64,000 nucleotides of DNA from the NCBI RefSeq assembly GCF_030687575.1, contig NZ_CP117439.1, positions 4,517,501 through 4,581,500 on the forward strand, given 5' to 3'. The position numbers and the translations under genes were made by a program. This stretch comes from Pseudomonas sp. FP2309. GTDB taxonomy: Bacteria > Pseudomonadota > Gammaproteobacteria > Pseudomonadales > Pseudomonadaceae. Under the pieces are notes generated by a model. The model was given only the letters and a program-made list of their open reading frames with translations. It had not been told where the DNA came from and did no database searches. Shown here piece after piece: positions 1 to 9,558 of the stretch; position 1 is the stretch's first letter, and every line of letters begins with the position of its first letter.

Positions 1-191
1 CATCTTTCATGAAACCGTACACGGTTCTGTAGAGTCCATCTCTTCACACGCTATGCTTATGTCTCTACGACCAATGGCCGCAGTCGCCGCCCCCGGCGAT
101 CCGCGTTAATATTTGTAATTATTTTGTCCATAGGGATTGGTAACTTGGCTGGATACCCCCATCCTGTCGCGCACAATCCACGAGGTGATTG

Positions 192-2834
192 ATGCGCGCC
201 AACTCGTCTGAACCAAAAGACACCGTCACAGCAGAACAACCGATCCCCCCCACCCGTTTGCGTTGGCTGGATCTGTTGAGCAAGTACCGGCAACCCATCG
301 GACTGGCCGTCACATTGCTGCTGTTCGCAATCGCTCTGATCGCCTGCCGACACCTGTTGCTGGAGCTGGATCTCTACGCGCTCCATGACTCGATCCTGGA
401 AGTGCCCAAGCCGGCCTTGCTGGGTGCATTCGCGGCAGCGGTCGCCGGGTTCATCATTCTATTGGGCTATGAGTTTTCCGGCGCACGTTACGCCGGAGTG
501 ACACTGCCCGCCAAAACCTTGGCCCTGGGCGGCTTCACCGCGTTTGCCATCGGCAACGCCATAGGCCTGTCGATGCTCTCGGGCGGTTCGGTGCGTTACC
601 GTTTATATGCACGACATGGCATCGGCGCGTCAGAAGTGGCCCACATGACCGTGTTCGCCAGCCTTGCCCTGGGTTGTGCCCTGCCGCCACTGGCTGCATT
701 GGCCACACTGAGCAATTTGCCGGCCGCATCGACCTACCTGCATTTGCCGCAAAGTCTGCTCGGCGGCGTTGCCGGTGCTGTGCTGCTGTTGTCGGCAATG
801 CTGTGCGTCGGTATTTATCGCCGCCGCCTGCCGGAACAACCGTATCCGGACAACCTGCTGGTCAGGGTCGGCCGTCGCACCCTGCGCCTGCCGGGCCGTC
901 GCCTGACGTTTCTGCAACTGATCATCACCGCACTGGACGTCGCCGCAGCCGCCACCGTCCTTTATATGCTGCTGCCGGAAGCTCCGCCCCTCGGCCCATT
1001 CCTGCTGGTGTACCTGCTGGCTCTGGCCGCCGGCGTACTCAGCCATGTGCCGGGTGGTGTGGGGGTGTTCGAAGCAATTCTGCTGGCCGCCTTCGCCGAC
1101 AAGCTCGGTGCCGCGCCACTGGCAGCCGCCCTGCTGCTGTACCGCATGATCTACGTGGTATTACCGCTGCTGATCGCCTGTGTGTTCCTGCTGATCAACG
1201 AAGCCCAACGGCTGTTCCAGACCCAGCAGAGCCTGCGCGTTGCCTCGGGTCTGGCGGCACCGGTGCTGGCCGTACTGGTTTTTTTGTCCGGCGTGGTTCT
1301 GCTGTTTTCCGGCGCCACGCCAGAAATCGACTCACGCCTGGAAAACATCGGCTTCCTGATTCCACACCGCCTGATTGACGCCTCGCACTTTGGCGCCAGC
1401 CTTATCGGCGTGCTTTGTCTGTTGTTGGCACAGGGCCTGCGTCGGCGTTTGTCGGCCGCCTGGATGCTGACCATGGTGCTGTTGCTGGTAGGCGCCCTGC
1501 TCTCGCTGCTCAAAGGTTTTGACTGGGAAGAAGCCAGCCTGATGACCATGACGGCGGTGTTGCTGGCAATCTTCCGGCGCTCGTTCTACCGCGCCAGCCG
1601 CTTGACCGAACTGCCGTTTTCGCCGCTGTATCTGGTGGCCAGCGTCTGCGTGCTGGGCGCCTCGATCTGGCTGCTGCTGTTTGCCTATCAGGACGTGCCG
1701 TACAGCCATCAACTGTGGTGGCAGTTCACCCTCGACGCCAACGCCCCCCGTGGCCTGCGCTCATTGCTGGGTGCCGCCGTACTGCTGGTGATCGTTTCGC
1801 TGACCTGGCTGCTGCGCACCGCGCGCCCGGTGATCCACCTGCCGACCCCGGATGAGCTGGAACGCGCGAGCAAGATCCTGATGGCCTCGTCCCAACCCGA
1901 CGGCGGCCTGGCCCTGACCGGTGACAAGGCGCTGCTGTTTCACCCTAACGACGAAGCGTTCCTGATGTATGCCCGTCGCGGGCGCAGCCTGGTGGCCTTG
2001 TATGACCCGATCGGCCCGACCCAACCGCGCGCCGAGATGATCTGGCAATTCCGTGACCTGTGCGACATCCACCACGCCCGCCCGGTGTTCTACCAGGTGC
2101 GCGCGGAGAACCTGCCGTATTACATGGATATCGGCCTCACCGCGATCAAGCTGGGCGAAGAAGCCCGCGTCGACCTGAAACGCTTTGACCTGGAAGCCAA
2201 GGGCAAAGAGATGAAGGATTTGCGCTACACCTGGAACCGTGGCACCCGCGACGGCCTGTCGCTGGAGATCTGCGAGCCGGGCACAGCGCCGATGGATGAA
2301 TTAAAAGTTATCTCGGATGCCTGGCTTACCGGTAAGAATGTGCGCGAAAAGGGCTTTTCCCTGGGCCGCTTCAGCGATGACTACCTCAAGCACTTTCGTA
2401 TCGCGATCATTCGCTTCGAAGGGCGGCCGGTCGCCTTCGCCAATCTGCTTGAGACCTACAACCACGACCTGGCCAGTCTCGACCTGATGCGCGCCCACCC
2501 CGATGCACCCAAGCTGACCATGGAGTTCATGATGGTCGGCCTGATTCAGCACTATAAGGGTCACGGTTATGCACGCTTCAGCCTCGGCATGGTGCCGCTG
2601 TCGGGCCTGCAGCCGCGACGTGGCGCACCGCTGACCCAACGTTTGGGTTCGATGGTGTTCCGCCGCGGTGAGCAACTGTATAACTTCCAAGGTCTGCGCC
2701 GCTTCAAAGACAAGTTCCAGCCTGACTGGGAACCCCGATACATGGCTGTGCCCGCGGGTCTTGATCCGCTGGTGGCACTGGCCGACACCGCCGCCCTGAT
2801 CGCGGGTGGCTTGACTGGATTGGTGAAACGCTGA
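192..2834 (+). CDS. mprF: Aminoacyl-phosphatidylglycerol synthase/flippase MprF
   Basis: Bifunctional inner-membrane protein that transfers an amino acid (lysine or alanine) from tRNA to phosphatidylglycerol and flips the product, lowering envelope charge and raising resistance to cationic peptides. The N-terminal ~540 residues are a run of hydrophobic helices (flippase part) and the last ~320 form the soluble DUF2156/GNAT-like synthase domain. About 880 residues is the usual full length. I start at ATG 192, since GAGG at 182-185 is well spaced for it; an in-frame TTG at 189 is possible. The stop overlaps the next start by one base, so the two are translationally coupled. The family is certain. 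Whether it uses lysine or alanine cannot be read from sequence, although P. aeruginosa MprF makes alanyl-PG. Confidence 0.95.
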   Translation: MRANSSEPKDTVTAEQPIPPTRLRWLDLLSKYRQPIGLAVTLLLFAIALIACRHLLLELDLYALHDSILEVPKPALLGAFAAAVAGFIILLGYEFSGARYAGVTLPAKTLALGGFTAFAIGNAIGLSMLSGGSVRYRLYARHGIGASEVAHMTVFASLALGCALPPLAALATLSNLPAASTYLHLPQSLLGGVAGAVLLLSAMLCVGIYRRRLPEQPYPDNLLVRVGRRTLRLPGRRLTFLQLIITALDVAAAATVLYMLLPEAPPLGPFLLVYLLALAAGVLSHVPGGVGVFEAILLAAFADKLGAAPLAAALLLYRMIYVVLPLLIACVFLLINEAQRLFQTQQSLRVASGLAAPVLAVLVFLSGVVLLFSGATPEIDSRLENIGFLIPHRLIDASHFGASLIGVLCLLLAQGLRRRLSAAWMLTMVLLLVGALLSLLKGFDWEEASLMTMTAVLLAIFRRSFYRASRLTELPFSPLYLVASVCVLGASIWLLLFAYQDVPYSHQLWWQFTLDANAPRGLRSLLGAAVLLVIVSLTWLLRTARPVIHLPTPDELERASKILMASSQPDGGLALTGDKALLFHPNDEAFLMYARRGRSLVALYDPIGPTQPRAEMIWQFRDLCDIHHARPVFYQVRAENLPYYMDIGLTAIKLGEEARVDLKRFDLEAKGKEMKDLRYTWNRGTRDGLSLEICEPGTAPMDELKVISDAWLTGKNVREKGFSLGRFSDDYLKHFRIAIIRFEGRPVAFANLLETYNHDLASLDLMRAHPDAPKLTMEFMMVGLIQHYKGHGYARFSLGMVPLSGLQPRRGAPLTQRLGSMVFRRGEQLYNFQGLRRFKDKFQPDWEPRYMAVPAGLDPLVALADTAALIAGGLTGLVKR

Positions 2835-4120
2835 TGACTCGACGCTCGTGGCGGTATGTATTGGCCTTTTTAGTGCTGCTCGCGCTGGTTCTGGGCGGTG
2901 GCTTCTGGTTCTGGAACCGCCCTGCCCCGCAGCCGATCCTGGAGCAACTGCCCCAGGCCGATGGCTCGGTGCTGACCCGCGTCACCCCGGCCGGCACCCC
3001 CAAAGCGCGCGTCGCCGTGGCGGTGATGGCCGATGAAACCCTGACCGACAGCCAACTCATCGCACTGAGCCAGGGTGGCAAGGCGCAGATCGTCCAGTTG
3101 ATCCTGCCAAAAGACGACTGCACGCTGCAGGAACAAGCGCTGCAAAGCGCCCTGGGCCAGCTCAAGGGCCCAGCGACGCTGGTCAGCGGCATCGGTCCTG
3201 GCGCCGCCCTCGCCTGGCGCTGGCTGGCAGCTCAGAACGACGACAAGGCCAACGCCATCTCCGTCGGTTTCACCCTGGTGCAGGAAGGCTGCAAGGACCC
3301 GCTGCCGAAGACGGCCGCCCACGGCAACTGGCTGGTGGCCTGGAACGACAACCCTGACGATGAAAGCGCCAGTTTCGTACGCGACACACCGCGCGCCACT
3401 ACCAGCATCAGCGACTACGACATTCACTACCCGCAAGTGCTGAACAACGAGCTGCGCAAGCAACTGGTGGGTTCGGACAACGGCGGGCTGGCGATTCCGG
3501 TGGTTGAAGTACCGGCGGGCCAGGCCAAAGACACCGTGACCCTGTTCCTCTCCGGTGACGGCGGCTGGCGTGACCTGGACCGCGACGTGGCCGGTGAAAT
3601 GGCCAAGATCGGCTACCCGGTGGTCGGCATCGACACCCTGCGCTACTACTGGCAGCACAAAACCCCCGAACAAAGCGCCAAGGACCTCGCCGAGCTGATG
3701 CAGCACTACCGCCAGAAGTGGGGCACTCAGCGCTTCGTGCTGACCGGTTACTCATTCGGCGCCGACGTGCTGCCAGCGATCTACAACCGTATGCCGGCGA
3801 ACGAACAGCAGCGAGTCGACGCGATCATCCTGCTGGCCTTCGCCCGCACCGGCAGCTTTGAGATCGAAGTGGAAGGCTGGCTTGGCAATGCCGGCAAAGA
3901 AGCCGCCACCGGCCCGGAGATGGCCAAGTTGCCGCCGGAAAAAGTGGTGTGCATCTACGGCGCGGAAGAAGCCGATGAGAGTGGCTGCACCGACAAGACC
4001 GCGGTGGGTGAGGCAATCAAATTGCCGGGTGGGCATCACTTCGATGAAAACTATCCGGCGCTGGCCAAGCGGTTGGTGGATATCATCGTCAAGCACCAAG
4101 CCAAGGATAAAGCTGAGTAA
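2834..4120 (+). CDS. VirJ/AcvB-family serine hydrolase, probable aminoacyl-PG hydrolase
   Basis: Alpha/beta-hydrolase of the bacterial virulence-protein VirJ (AcvB) family, 428 residues. It has an N-terminal membrane anchor or signal (about residues 8-27), a divergent N-terminal half, and a C-terminal hydrolase with LSGDGGW near residue 239, the nucleophile motif GYSFGAD (Ser307) and a late His in GGHHFDENY. Family members next to mprF-like genes (Agrobacterium AcvB, P. aeruginosa PA0919) hydrolyse lysyl- or alanyl-PG in the periplasm. The TGATG overlap with mprF supports a make/unmake pair controlling the level of aminoacylated lipid. Substrate is inferred from context. Confidence 0.88.
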   Translation: MTRRSWRYVLAFLVLLALVLGGGFWFWNRPAPQPILEQLPQADGSVLTRVTPAGTPKARVAVAVMADETLTDSQLIALSQGGKAQIVQLILPKDDCTLQEQALQSALGQLKGPATLVSGIGPGAALAWRWLAAQNDDKANAISVGFTLVQEGCKDPLPKTAAHGNWLVAWNDNPDDESASFVRDTPRATTSISDYDIHYPQVLNNELRKQLVGSDNGGLAIPVVEVPAGQAKDTVTLFLSGDGGWRDLDRDVAGEMAKIGYPVVGIDTLRYYWQHKTPEQSAKDLAELMQHYRQKWGTQRFVLTGYSFGADVLPAIYNRMPANEQQRVDAIILLAFARTGSFEIEVEGWLGNAGKEAATGPEMAKLPPEKVVCIYGAEEADESGCTDKTAVGEAIKLPGGHHFDENYPALAKRLVDIIVKHQAKDKAE

Positions 4121-4141
4121 TCCCTGGTATTACATGGCTTG

Positions 4142-4175
4142 AAATACGGGAGGGGGTAAGCCCCCTCCCGTATTT
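4142..4175. terminator. Bidirectional terminator between virJ-like gene and recJ
   Basis: Perfect 15-bp stem (4142-4156 with 4161-4175) and a TAAG loop. The stem is GC-rich inside, with A- and T-rich flanks on both sides. It lies between two convergent genes and can serve both. Confidence 0.9.
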
Positions 4176-4197
4176 GTTTTTGCACTGTTGCGTAGAT

Positions 4198-5907
4198 TCA
4201 GCGCGGCTCGATGTGCGCAATCATCAACTGCACGGTTTCATTGCCACGAAACTCGTTCACGTCCAGCTTGTAGGCCACTTCGACCCAACGCACCGTCGGA
4301 TTTGGCCACACTTCCCGGTCCACACCAAACGCAATGCCATCGAGTTTCACCGACCCGCATTCGCTCTTGAGCACCACTTTGAGGTGCCGCTCCCCCACCA
4401 CCCGCTGCTCGACCAGCTGGAATACGCCATGAAACAACGGCTCGGGAAAGTGTTGGCCCCACGGCCCGGCATGTCGCAGGGCGCGGGCCAGCTCCAGGTG
4501 AAACTCTTCCACCGCCAGGGAGCCGTCGGACAGCAGACGACCGGTGAGGTCTTCTTCGCGCAGCTGCCGACGCACTTCGGCATCAAAGGCTTCGGCAAAC
4601 AGTGGGAAATTGGCCTCAGGCAGCGTCAGCCCCGCCGCCATCGCGTGGCCGCCGTACTTGGCGATCAGGTGCGGGTGCTGGCTGGCGACGACTGCCAGCG
4701 CATCACGGATGTGAAAACCCGGCACAGAGCGTCCTGAGCCCTTGAGCAGGCCGTCACCGGCGTCGGCGAAGGCGATGGTCGGGCGGAAATAGCGTTCCTT
4801 CATGCGCGACGCCAGGATGCCGATCACGCCCTGGTGCCATTGCGGGTCGAACAGGCACAAGCCGTAAGGCATCGATTCCACCGGCAAGTCCTTGAGCTGG
4901 GCCAGGGCCTCGCGTTGCATGCCTTGCTCGATGGATTTGCGGTCCTGGTTCATGCCGTCCAGTTGCGCGGCCATTTCCCGGGCGGCGGCGACATCCGTGG
5001 TGAGCAGGCATTCGATGCCCAGGCTCATATCGTCCAGGCGCCCGGCTGCGTTGAGGCGCGGCCCGAGGATAAAGCCCAGGTCCGTTGAGGTGATGCGCGC
5101 AGCGTCGCGCTTGGCCACTTCAAGGATCGCCTTGATCCCCGGCCGCGCACGCCCCGCGCGAATCCGCTCCAGGCCCTGATGCACCAGGATGCGGTTGTTG
5201 GCGTCCAGCGGCACCACGTCGGCGACGCTGCCCAGGGCAACCAGGTCGAGCAGGTCGCCGATATTCGGCTGCGGTGTGTTGGCGTACCACCCCAGCTCGC
5301 GCAGACGCGCACGCAGGGCCATCAGCACATAAAAGATCACGCCCACGCCAGCCAGGGCCTTGCTTGGAAATTCACAGCCGGGCTGGTTCGGGTTGACGAT
5401 GGCGTCAGCCGCCGGCAGCTCCTCGCCGGGCAAATGGTGGTCGGTGACCAGTACCTGCAGGCCCGCTGCTTTCGCCGCTGCCACACCTTCCACACTGGAG
5501 ATGCCGTTATCCACGGTGATCAGCAGTTGCGGCTCACGCTGCAGGGCCACCGCGACAATTTCCGGGGTCAGGCCGTAGCCATATTCGAAGCGGTTGGGCA
5601 CCAGATAATCGACATGCGCCGCCCCGAGCAAGCGCAAGCCCAGCGTGCCCACGGTGCTGGCGGTGGCGCCATCGGCGTCGAAGTCGCCGACGATCAGGAT
5701 GCGCTGGCGCTGTTCGAGCGCTGTCACCAGCAGGTCCACCGCCGCATCGATGCCTTTGAGTTGCTGATAGGGAATCAGCCGCGCCAGGCTCTTATCCAGC
5801 TCGACCTCCGATTGAACGCCGCGCGCGGCGTAAAGACGGGTCAACAACGGGGGCAATTCACCAAGAAACGGCAAGACGGCAGGCAACGGGCGAGGGTCGA
5901 TACGCAT
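4198..5907 (-). CDS. recJ: Single-stranded-DNA-specific exonuclease RecJ
   Basis: 5'-3' ssDNA exonuclease acting in RecFOR recombination, mismatch repair and base-excision repair. It is a DHH-superfamily protein: motif DFDADG at residues 75-80, DHH at 156-158, then the DHHA1 domain (GGHAMAAGLTL) and the OB-like C-terminus. Length 569 matches the family. In E. coli recJ lies beside dsbC and xerD; here those genes are on the same strand but about 7 kb away, so the cluster is split. The preceding gene yaeQ is 60 bases upstream on the same strand. Confidence 0.97.
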   Translation of the reverse strand: MRIDPRPLPAVLPFLGELPPLLTRLYAARGVQSEVELDKSLARLIPYQQLKGIDAAVDLLVTALEQRQRILIVGDFDADGATASTVGTLGLRLLGAAHVDYLVPNRFEYGYGLTPEIVAVALQREPQLLITVDNGISSVEGVAAAKAAGLQVLVTDHHLPGEELPAADAIVNPNQPGCEFPSKALAGVGVIFYVLMALRARLRELGWYANTPQPNIGDLLDLVALGSVADVVPLDANNRILVHQGLERIRAGRARPGIKAILEVAKRDAARITSTDLGFILGPRLNAAGRLDDMSLGIECLLTTDVAAAREMAAQLDGMNQDRKSIEQGMQREALAQLKDLPVESMPYGLCLFDPQWHQGVIGILASRMKERYFRPTIAFADAGDGLLKGSGRSVPGFHIRDALAVVASQHPHLIAKYGGHAMAAGLTLPEANFPLFAEAFDAEVRRQLREEDLTGRLLSDGSLAVEEFHLELARALRHAGPWGQHFPEPLFHGVFQLVEQRVVGERHLKVVLKSECGSVKLDGIAFGVDREVWPNPTVRWVEVAYKLDVNEFRGNETVQLMIAHIEPR

Positions 5908-5967
5908 GGGGTGACGGGAGCTTCTCTTCTGATTCAGGAATAAAACAGGTAACCGGTGGCGATCAGA

Positions 5968-6510
5968 TCAATCGCGTTCGCCGACCAACCACTCAAGCTG
6001 CACTTCATGCTGGCCACGGTCGTCGGTGACGAAGACCGTGCCTTCACTGATCATCACGTCCCACTTGATCACGCGGGGCATGTCTTTGGCCAGGGTTTCG
6101 AGCACCTCCTGCGGCACGGCGGCGATGTGTACGTTCTTCAGGTTTTTCGCCACGGGCACCACTTTGCCTTCCCATACACGCAGGCTGCCGTACGCCAGCA
6201 GGCTGGTGCGTTCGGTGCGACGTGAGCACCAGGTCAGGCGGTCGGCATCGGGCTGACCGACTTCGATCCAGTGCAGCACCCGATCATCCAGACTTTTTTC
6301 CCACAGAGCTGGTTCGTCTACATCTGACAGACCGCGCCCGAAAGACAGTTGCTCGTTATAAAAGAGCGCGTAGGCCAACAGGCGCACGGTCATGCGTTCT
6401 TCGGTTTCCGAGGGGTGGCGGGCGATGGTCTGTTTGACGCTCTCGTACACCGAACGATCAAGGTCGGTGAGGTTGAGTTCGAATTTGTAGGTCGTGGACG
6501 GCTGGGCCAT
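5968..6510 (-). CDS. yaeQ: YaeQ family protein
   Basis: 180-residue protein of the conserved YaeQ family, with the typical opening (TTYKFELNLTDLDR) and the ETEERMTVRLLAYALFY and WIEVGQPDADRL blocks. The fold is related to PD-(D/E)XK nucleases, but no activity is firmly established. E. coli YaeQ was first noted for suppressing rfaH defects. Same strand as recJ, 60 bases upstream of it. Confidence 0.92.
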   Translation of the reverse strand: MAQPSTTYKFELNLTDLDRSVYESVKQTIARHPSETEERMTVRLLAYALFYNEQLSFGRGLSDVDEPALWEKSLDDRVLHWIEVGQPDADRLTWCSRRTERTSLLAYGSLRVWEGKVVPVAKNLKNVHIAAVPQEVLETLAKDMPRVIKWDVMISEGTVFVTDDRGQHEVQLEWLVGERD

Positions 6511-6658
6511 GAACGGGCTTCTAAAGACAGGGAAAGGCGGCCAGTCTACCCGATGGCGGGGCCATTCAACGAATCCTGCGCTGCATCATCCTTATCCCTG
6601 GCCCGCTCGGCTATGTTAAAAGGCTTCACACACCCGCTCTGCACCCGAAAGGATCCCC

Positions 6659-7858
6659 ATGTCGTTTAATGCCAAACCGCTTGCAGGCCTCAAAGTCATC
6701 GAACTCGGCACCTTGATCGCCGGCCCGTTCGCCTCACGCATCTGCGCGGAGTTCGGTGCCGAGGTGATCAAGGTTGAATCCCCGGATGGCGGCGACCCGC
6801 TGCGCAAATGGCGCAAGCTGTATGAGGGCACCTCGCTGTGGTGGTTCGTGCAGGCGCGCAACAAGAAGTCGCTGACGCTGAACCTCAAGCACCCGGAGGG
6901 TCTGGCGATTCTCAAACAGCTGCTCGCAGACGCCGACATCCTCATCGAGAACTTCCGCCCCGGCGTGCTGGAAAAGCTCGGGCTGAGCTGGGAAACCCTG
7001 CACGCGCTGAACCCGAAACTGGTGATGGTGCGCCTCTCTGGCTTTGGCCAGACCGGGCCGATGAAGGACCAGCCCGGGTTTGGTGCCGTTGGCGAATCCA
7101 TGGGCGGTTTACGTTACATCACCGGCTTCGAAGACCGCCCGCCGGTGCGCACCGGGATCTCCATCGGTGACTCCATCGCCGCGTTGTGGGCGGTGATCGG
7201 GGCGTTGATGGCGCTGCGTCATCGCGAAGTCAACGGCGGCGTCGGCCAAGTGGTGGATGTGGCGCTGTATGAGGCCATCTTCGCCATGATGGAAAGCATG
7301 ATCCCCGAGTTCGACGTGTTTGGCTTTATCCGCGAGCGCACCGGCAACATCATGCCCGGCATCACGCCCTCCTCGATCCACACCAGCGCGGACGGCAAGC
7401 ATGTGCAGATCGGTGCCAACGGCGACGCGATCTTCAAGCGCTTCATGTGCGCCATCGGCCGCGATGATTTGGCCAATGATCCGCAACTGGCCAGCAATGA
7501 CGGCCGCGACGGACGCCGTGATGAGCTGTACGGGGTGATAGACCGCTGGGTGAACTCGTTGCCACTGGAACACGTGGTGGAGCAGCTCAATAAGGCCGAA
7601 GTGCCCGCCAGCCGGATCTACAGCGCCGAAGACATGCTTGGCGATCCGCAATTCCTCGCGCGGGAGATGTTCCTCAAGGCGCAATTACCGGGCGGTAAAG
7701 ACTTCAAGATGCCGGGCATCGTGCCCAAGCTGTCGGATACCCCCGGCAGTTGTGAATGGGTCGGGCCGCAATTGGGCGAACACAACAGCGTGGTGCTCAA
7801 CGCACTGGGTTACGACGCAGCGGCCATCAGCCGTTTACGCGAACACGGTGCCATCTGA
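6659..7858 (+). CDS. CaiB/BaiF family CoA-transferase
   Basis: Class III CoA-transferase, 399 residues. The N-terminal LAGLKVIELGTLIAGPFA block, the central FGQTGPMKDQPGFGAVGESMGG block and the GISIGDSIAALWAVIGALMAL region carrying the catalytic Asp are all present. It moves CoA between carboxylic acids, usually from succinyl- or formyl-CoA to a specific acid. The acid cannot be predicted and there is no neighbouring racemase or dehydrogenase to suggest it. AAAGGA lies just ahead of ATG 6659. Confidence 0.93.
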   Translation: MSFNAKPLAGLKVIELGTLIAGPFASRICAEFGAEVIKVESPDGGDPLRKWRKLYEGTSLWWFVQARNKKSLTLNLKHPEGLAILKQLLADADILIENFRPGVLEKLGLSWETLHALNPKLVMVRLSGFGQTGPMKDQPGFGAVGESMGGLRYITGFEDRPPVRTGISIGDSIAALWAVIGALMALRHREVNGGVGQVVDVALYEAIFAMMESMIPEFDVFGFIRERTGNIMPGITPSSIHTSADGKHVQIGANGDAIFKRFMCAIGRDDLANDPQLASNDGRDGRRDELYGVIDRWVNSLPLEHVVEQLNKAEVPASRIYSAEDMLGDPQFLAREMFLKAQLPGGKDFKMPGIVPKLSDTPGSCEWVGPQLGEHNSVVLNALGYDAAAISRLREHGAI

Positions 7859-7874
7859 TGGCGTACACAAGCTA

Positions 7875-8738
7875 ATGGCGTGCCGCTGGCTGCTTGGGCT
7901 GTGTATGCCATTGTTCGGGCTGGCACCGCTGCCGCTGCAGGCGGCCGACACCTTGACCTGGTTGATCAGCGACCTGCCGCCGCTGACCTTCTTCGACGGC
8001 CCGCAAAAGGGCCAGGGCGCCATCGACGAATTGCTGCCAATGCTGATCGAGCGCCTGCCCGAATACGAACACAAGGTCGTGCACGTCAACCGGGCACGCG
8101 GCCTGCAAATGCTCCAGGCCCCTGCCCTGAGCTGCGATCCCAGCCTGCTGTGGACTCCGCAGCGGGCCAAGTGGGTGGTGTATTCAGGTCCGGCATTTTC
8201 CATCGTCAGTAATGGCGTGGCGGTGCGCCAGGACCGTCAGGCTGCGCTCGCGCCATTGGTCACGCAAGGCAAGATCGACCTCACGGCCTTGCTGCAGGAC
8301 GAACAAACGCGTCTGGGCATGGTGGCCGAGCGCAGCTATGGGACCTTCATCGATGGCGTGATGGCGCGTACTGACGCCCACTACCGCGTGCTGCACTACG
8401 GCAATGATGCCCTCGGCAGCCTGTTGCAGATGCAGCGGCTGGGGCGCCTGGAAGCGGTGCTGGGTTACTGGACCGAAATTCGCTATCACGCCCTGCGCCA
8501 AGGCATCGATCCGCTGACGCTGGCGTTCTATCCGATTGCCGGCGCCATGCCCTATCAGCGCGTTCATATCGGTTGCTCCGATACACCTCAAGGTCATCAG
8601 GTCATCGAGCACCTCAACGGGGTGCTGAGCAAGCTGCCTCAGGATAAACTGCTGCACGCCTACGCCAACTGGCTCGACCCCGCATTGCGCGCGCAGTACC
8701 TGACCGATCACCCCCGGTTCTATCGGGACGCGCCCTGA
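7875..8738 (+). CDS. Periplasmic substrate-binding-like protein (TIGR02285 type)
   Basis: Small extracellular solute-binding fold (SBP_bac_3-like), 287 residues from ATG 7875. Starting here gives a clean signal peptide (hydrophobic stretch then PLPLQA-ADTL, cleavage near residue 23). The frame is open further upstream into the CoA-transferase gene but that part is not signal-like. No permease or ATPase adjoins it, so it may be an orphan sensor-type binding protein rather than part of a transporter. The WSIxxLPPxxF-like opening (WLISDLPPLTFFDG) fits the Pseudomonas TIGR02285 group. Confidence 0.8.
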   Translation: MACRWLLGLCMPLFGLAPLPLQAADTLTWLISDLPPLTFFDGPQKGQGAIDELLPMLIERLPEYEHKVVHVNRARGLQMLQAPALSCDPSLLWTPQRAKWVVYSGPAFSIVSNGVAVRQDRQAALAPLVTQGKIDLTALLQDEQTRLGMVAERSYGTFIDGVMARTDAHYRVLHYGNDALGSLLQMQRLGRLEAVLGYWTEIRYHALRQGIDPLTLAFYPIAGAMPYQRVHIGCSDTPQGHQVIEHLNGVLSKLPQDKLLHAYANWLDPALRAQYLTDHPRFYRDAP

Positions 8739-8757
8739 CAAATCGCAGGCAAAAAGA

Positions 8758-8789
8758 AACCCCGAAGTGTGGGGAGACACGACGGGGTT
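8758..8789 (-). terminator. Terminator for the DUF3509 gene
   Basis: AACCCCG (8758-8764) pairs with CGGGGTT (8783-8789), with an inner GTGT/ACAC stem. On the minus strand the hairpin is followed by TTTCTTTTT. It therefore serves the minus-strand gene that ends at 8909. Confidence 0.75.
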
Positions 8790-8908
8790 AAACGTGGCCA
8801 ACAAAGACCAGTACAGCAAGCCACGAACACCGGAGCACAATGCTCGCTCTTGCTGTTACGAAATCTGACCGGCCACGCTGTAGGAAGTTTCCAACGGTGA
8901 ACAATTCT

Positions 8909-9193
8909 TCATGCGCGAGCGGCGCCGCGGGTCTGGGCGGCGTTGCGCAGGGCGGCGATAACCGAAGGTTCTACACGCCCTTCAGCAATTTTGATGTCAC
9001 GCAGCAGGCAGTCCACCACATCCACCAGGAGGCGCTTGTCCATCAATTGCGCACGGTCGACATCTCGTTCGACCACGATCGCGCCGGCAGGGTTTTTCAC
9101 GGTCACCAGGCACTCGTCCTGCACACCAGCGGTGGTCAACGTCACCTGATAAGGGCTCAGTGCTTCTTCGAGCAATAGGCTGATACTTTCCAT
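8909..9193 (-). CDS. DUF3509 domain-containing protein
   Basis: 94-residue acidic protein beginning MESISLLLEEAL, a form typical of DUF3509 proteins, which are largely confined to Pseudomonas. Function unknown. An in-frame GTG at 9205 would add four residues, but the GAGTGGTG stretch suits ATG 9193 and family members start there. No signal peptide or membrane segment. It has its own terminator, so it is probably a single-gene unit. Confidence 0.85.
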   Translation of the reverse strand: MESISLLLEEALSPYQVTLTTAGVQDECLVTVKNPAGAIVVERDVDRAQLMDKRLLVDVVDCLLRDIKIAEGRVEPSVIAALRNAAQTRGAARA

Positions 9194-9502
9194 TTTGATC
9201 ACCACTCAATAGTTCGCAAACATTCTTGTAAACGGGAGCTGCCTCTTTCCTAAGTGACTGGTTGTGACGCAGGAAAGTTCGCTTTTTCGTTTTCGCGGGG
9301 TCGCCGGGGGATGACGTTTCCAGCATGCGCTTGCAACATGACAGGCAAAAAACGGTGGCACATAAATGCTTACGCAATGGGCCGCTTTTTTAGGGTGGGT
9401 GTGGCAACGGCAGTCGTCGCAACGATTGCGTCGGTCACAGGGATAGCGATCAAATTGCTCATATAACCGAGCATGTCACCTTCCGAGCGCGAGCTATAAA
9501 CA
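9194..9502. other. Intergenic region, no confident gene
   Basis: About 310 bases between the DUF3509 gene and the thrC terminator. A plus-strand open frame (9254-9466) ends in a hydrophobic stretch (GVATAVVATIASVTGIAI), but it lacks a convincing ribosome-binding site and I do not call it. The promoter of the DUF3509 gene must lie here. Confidence 0.5.
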
Positions 9503-9542
9503 AAAAACGCCGCTGACCCAAGACAGGGAGAGCGGCGTTTTT
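9503..9542. terminator. Terminator downstream of thrC
   Basis: AAAAACGCCGCT (9503-9514) pairs perfectly with AGCGGCGTTTTT (9531-9542), with a 16-base loop. It has T-tracts for both strands and directly follows the thrC stop on the minus strand. Confidence 0.88.
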
Positions 9543-9558
9543 ACACTCGCGACTTGCC

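Noticed and set aside
9254..9466. 70-codon frame ending in a hydrophobic stretch
   Set aside because: No ribosome-binding site and no family likeness; the hydrophobic part alone is weak support.
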